Assembly (NCBI GenBank): GCA_903858555.1
Contig: CAIOJG010000146.1
Location: 1 to 6,578, forward strand
Reading direction: 5' to 3'
Length of the DNA: 6,578 bases
Source of the DNA: Candidatus Magasanikiibacteriota bacterium
GTDB taxonomy: Bacteria > Patescibacteriota > Patescibacteriia > Magasanikbacterales > GWA2-37-8
The notes below the pieces were generated by a model. The model did no database searches. It saw nothing but the letters and a program-made list of their open reading frames with translations, and had not been told where the DNA came from. The stretch's first letter is position 1; each line of letters starts with the position of its first letter. The position numbers were made by a program, and so were the translations under genes. Positions 5,075-6,578 of this stretch are shown in pieces.

Positions 5075-5953
5075 ATGCCAAATACTTCTTTTAAGTTTGA
5101 AGCAATTGGCACCCATTGGCAAATAGATATTTGTGATATCATAAATATTGAACAACAAAATTTGCTTTACAAACAAGTTCAAAATCGAATAGAAATCTTC
5201 AGTAAAAATTATTCTCGTTTCCGCGAAGATTCTCTGGTAACAAAAATTTCTAAAGAAGCCGGCGTCTACCAATTACCAGACGATGCCGAGCTTCTTTTTA
5301 ATACCTACCAACAACTCTATCAACTTACAAATGGAGCTTTTACACCGATCATTGGCAGCCTAATGGTGGAAGCTGGTTATGATACTAAATATTCTTTAGT
5401 TTCAACCGAACTTCACAAACCGGCTACTTGGAATGAAGCCGTTGAATATAATTTTCCAAAACTTACTGTAAAAAAACCGACTCTTTTTGATTTTGGGGCG
5501 GCGGGTAAAGGCTATTTGATTGATATTGTTTCTAAAATCATCGAGCAATTTGGCATCAAATCATTTTGCGTTGATGCAGGCGGAGATATCTTTTATAAAC
5601 GTGACAACCAAGAAAAACTCCGAGTGGGGTTAGAAAATCCTAGTAATACTAGCCAAGCAATCGGCGTGGCTGAATTACTAAACAACAGTATCTGTGGCTC
5701 AGCCGGCAACCGTCGCGCCTGGGGTAAATTCCACCACATTATTGATCCGCGAACATTATCCTCACCGCATGATATATTGGCCACTTGGGTAATCGCAGAC
5801 AACACCTTGATTGCCGATGCGCTTGCCACCTGTTTATTTTTGGTGCCCAACAAAATTTTAAGAAGCAAATTCAGTTTTGAATTTGTAATTTTATACAAAA
5901 ATTATTCCGTAGAAATATCAAAAGGTTTCCCGGGAGAAATTTTTACGGCATAA
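5075..5953 (+). CDS. apbE: FAD:protein FMN transferase (ApbE family)
   Basis: An enzyme that cleaves FAD and joins FMN covalently to a Thr/Ser of FMN_bind-type proteins, using Mg2+. The 292 residues cover the whole ApbE fold: EAIGTHWQI (9-17); a 'FSKNYSRFREDS' stretch matching the family's FSRFRxDS; TNGAFTPIIG; DFGAAGKGYLID (139-150, FAD-binding 'DLGGIAKGYAVD'); VDAGGDI (166-172); GSAGNRRAW, in place of the usual S/T-S-G-x-Y; FHHIIDPRT (219-227, conserved His and Asp); and IADALATCLF (246-255), whose Asp248 is the expected metal ligand. Key residues are kept, so activity is plausible. There is no signal peptide, lipobox or membrane helix at the N-terminus, and the codons between the preceding TAA (5057-5059) and this ATG cannot encode one. 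Many ApbEs are exported, so location is a puzzle. The immediately preceding lipoprotein gene is the obvious substrate. No Shine-Dalgarno is seen. Confidence 0.93.
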   Translation: MPNTSFKFEAIGTHWQIDICDIINIEQQNLLYKQVQNRIEIFSKNYSRFREDSLVTKISKEAGVYQLPDDAELLFNTYQQLYQLTNGAFTPIIGSLMVEAGYDTKYSLVSTELHKPATWNEAVEYNFPKLTVKKPTLFDFGAAGKGYLIDIVSKIIEQFGIKSFCVDAGGDIFYKRDNQEKLRVGLENPSNTSQAIGVAELLNNSICGSAGNRRAWGKFHHIIDPRTLSSPHDILATWVIADNTLIADALATCLFLVPNKILRSKFSFEFVILYKNYSVEISKGFPGEIFTA

Positions 5954-5957
5954 TTTT

Positions 5958-6518
5958 TTATCGAAAGGACTGCGCCACAATCCAGATTCCAGAAATGGTG
6001 CAAAAATTTATAAATAACGAGAGCGCGACAAAAAATTTATTGTTGGTTTTTGTAATGCCTAAAATCGCCAACGGAAATTCATCTGGCAAAGGCAACACCC
6101 ATAAAATCACCCCGATAATGATCAGCATAATTCGATAACGACCGGTCGACACTCTTTTGAAATATTGATCCAAATTAAATTTTTCGGATAAATAACGTAA
6201 ATCTTCAACAATGGTAGATTTAAAAAAAGAAAAAATTCCCAAATCACCCAGTGCCGAACCAACCGCCGCACTCAAAGCTACGACTAGCCAAGTAGAGTGC
6301 ATAGACAAACCGGCTAAAATTACAGTGGCTGGAATAACTGTAAAAAATGACACCAGAAAAATACCGGCAAAAAAACTACTTATGGCCGGATAATTCAAAA
6401 GAAAATGAAAAAATACGGACACAAAATTTGACCTAGCCAAAATAACCGTTAGCACCAAAGAACATATTATTATAACGATATCTCTTACAATCTGAAATCC
6501 TCGGGGATGCTGTATCAT
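5958..6518 (-). CDS. VTT/DedA-like polytopic membrane protein
   Basis: A 186-residue membrane protein with about five hydrophobic segments (11-29, 33-42 with 45-72, 77-99, 130-145 and 160-182). Features recalling the VTT (DedA/SNARE-associated) group are the sequence VIPATVILAG in a re-entrant-like loop, GSALGDLGIFSFFKS (87-101), a charged amphipathic stretch (102-129) and LPLPDEFPLAILG (142-154), with Pro/Asp/Glu in a membrane segment. DedA relatives move lipids or couple to the proton gradient, but this protein is shorter and divergent, so a transport role is only suggested. It is transcribed opposite to apbE, with the two stop codons only 4 bp apart and no terminator between. The start is ATG at 6518, about 20 bases after the start expected from an extended -10 element (6545-6553); no Shine-Dalgarno is present. 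Confidence 0.6.
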   Translation of the reverse strand: MIQHPRGFQIVRDIVIIICSLVLTVILARSNFVSVFFHFLLNYPAISSFFAGIFLVSFFTVIPATVILAGLSMHSTWLVVALSAAVGSALGDLGIFSFFKSTIVEDLRYLSEKFNLDQYFKRVSTGRYRIMLIIIGVILWVLPLPDEFPLAILGITKTNNKFFVALSLFINFCTISGIWIVAQSFR

Positions 6519-6544
6519 AATATTTTTTAATAATAATACTATTT

Positions 6545-6553
6545 ATTATAACA
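6545..6553 (-). promoter_or_regulatory. Extended -10 promoter of the VTT-like gene
   Basis: On the minus strand, TGTTATAAT is a perfect TG-n-TATAAT extended -10 element (complement of 6545-6553). Initiation near 6538 leaves about 20 leader bases before the ATG at 6518. No -35 box is recognisable in the remaining upstream bases, as in the extended -10 site at 2606-2614. Confidence 0.55.
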
Positions 6554-6578
6554 CATTTATAATAATTTTATAGAAAAA

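Noticed and set aside
1..6578. Recoded UGA (as in Gracilibacteria or Absconditabacteria), because no gene ends in TGA
   Set aside because: Seven genes end in TAA and two in TAG, but no in-frame TGA occurs inside any of them. Conserved Trp and Gly positions use TGG and GGN, so the absence of TGA stops is explained by A/T bias and the small sample.

Overview
The window looks like chromosome from a small-genome, AT-rich bacterium, most likely of the Candidate Phyla Radiation (Patescibacteria, Parcubacteria/Saccharibacteria-like). This placement is an inference. It rests on tightly packed short genes, A/T-rich intergenic gaps, almost no Shine-Dalgarno sites, several small membrane proteins and a characteristic FMN_bind-like lipoprotein next to a compact ApbE. 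All nine genes end in TAA (7) or TAG (2), and conserved Trp residues use TGG, so nothing suggests a recoded UGA.

Layout. Positions 1-1160 (+) hold the 3' two thirds of a P1B-type metal-transporting ATPase, whose TPC...P and QEAID motifs point to the P1B-5 (Ni/Fe-type) subgroup. A bidirectional hairpin terminator (1164-1194) separates it from a convergent minus-strand gene (1209-1649) for a small eRF1-like 'host attachment' (baeRF-type) protein. That gene has the only well-formed -35/-10 promoter in the window. From 1761 to 5953 six genes run on the plus strand with gaps of 10-63 bp: a YgiD-type extradiol dioxygenase, a zinc-ribbon protein with two membrane segments, an MFS transporter, a DoxX-like membrane protein, an FMN_bind-like lipoprotein and ApbE (FAD:protein FMN transferase). 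A VTT/DedA-like membrane protein (5958-6518) lies on the minus strand, only 4 bp from the end of apbE and convergent with it.

The functional centre is 4245-5953. ApbE attaches FMN covalently to Ser/Thr of FMN_bind domains, and the gene directly before it encodes a predicted lipoprotein with an FMN_bind-like C-terminus. In place of the textbook S-G-A-T acceptor, that protein carries S-G-S-S-L-T. Together with the upstream DoxX-like protein (a family with quinone-associated members) this could be a minimal extracytosolic flavin redox module. Unusually, the ApbE shows no export signal although its presumed substrate does.

Transcription and translation signals are unusual. Several genes are preceded by TGn-TATAAT-like extended -10 elements close to the start codon, and none has a convincing ribosome binding site. 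One (1761) sits exactly where transcription should begin, suggesting leaderless or near-leaderless mRNAs. No RNA genes, mobile elements, CRISPR arrays or long repeats were seen, and no gene-free stretch exceeds about 110 bp.
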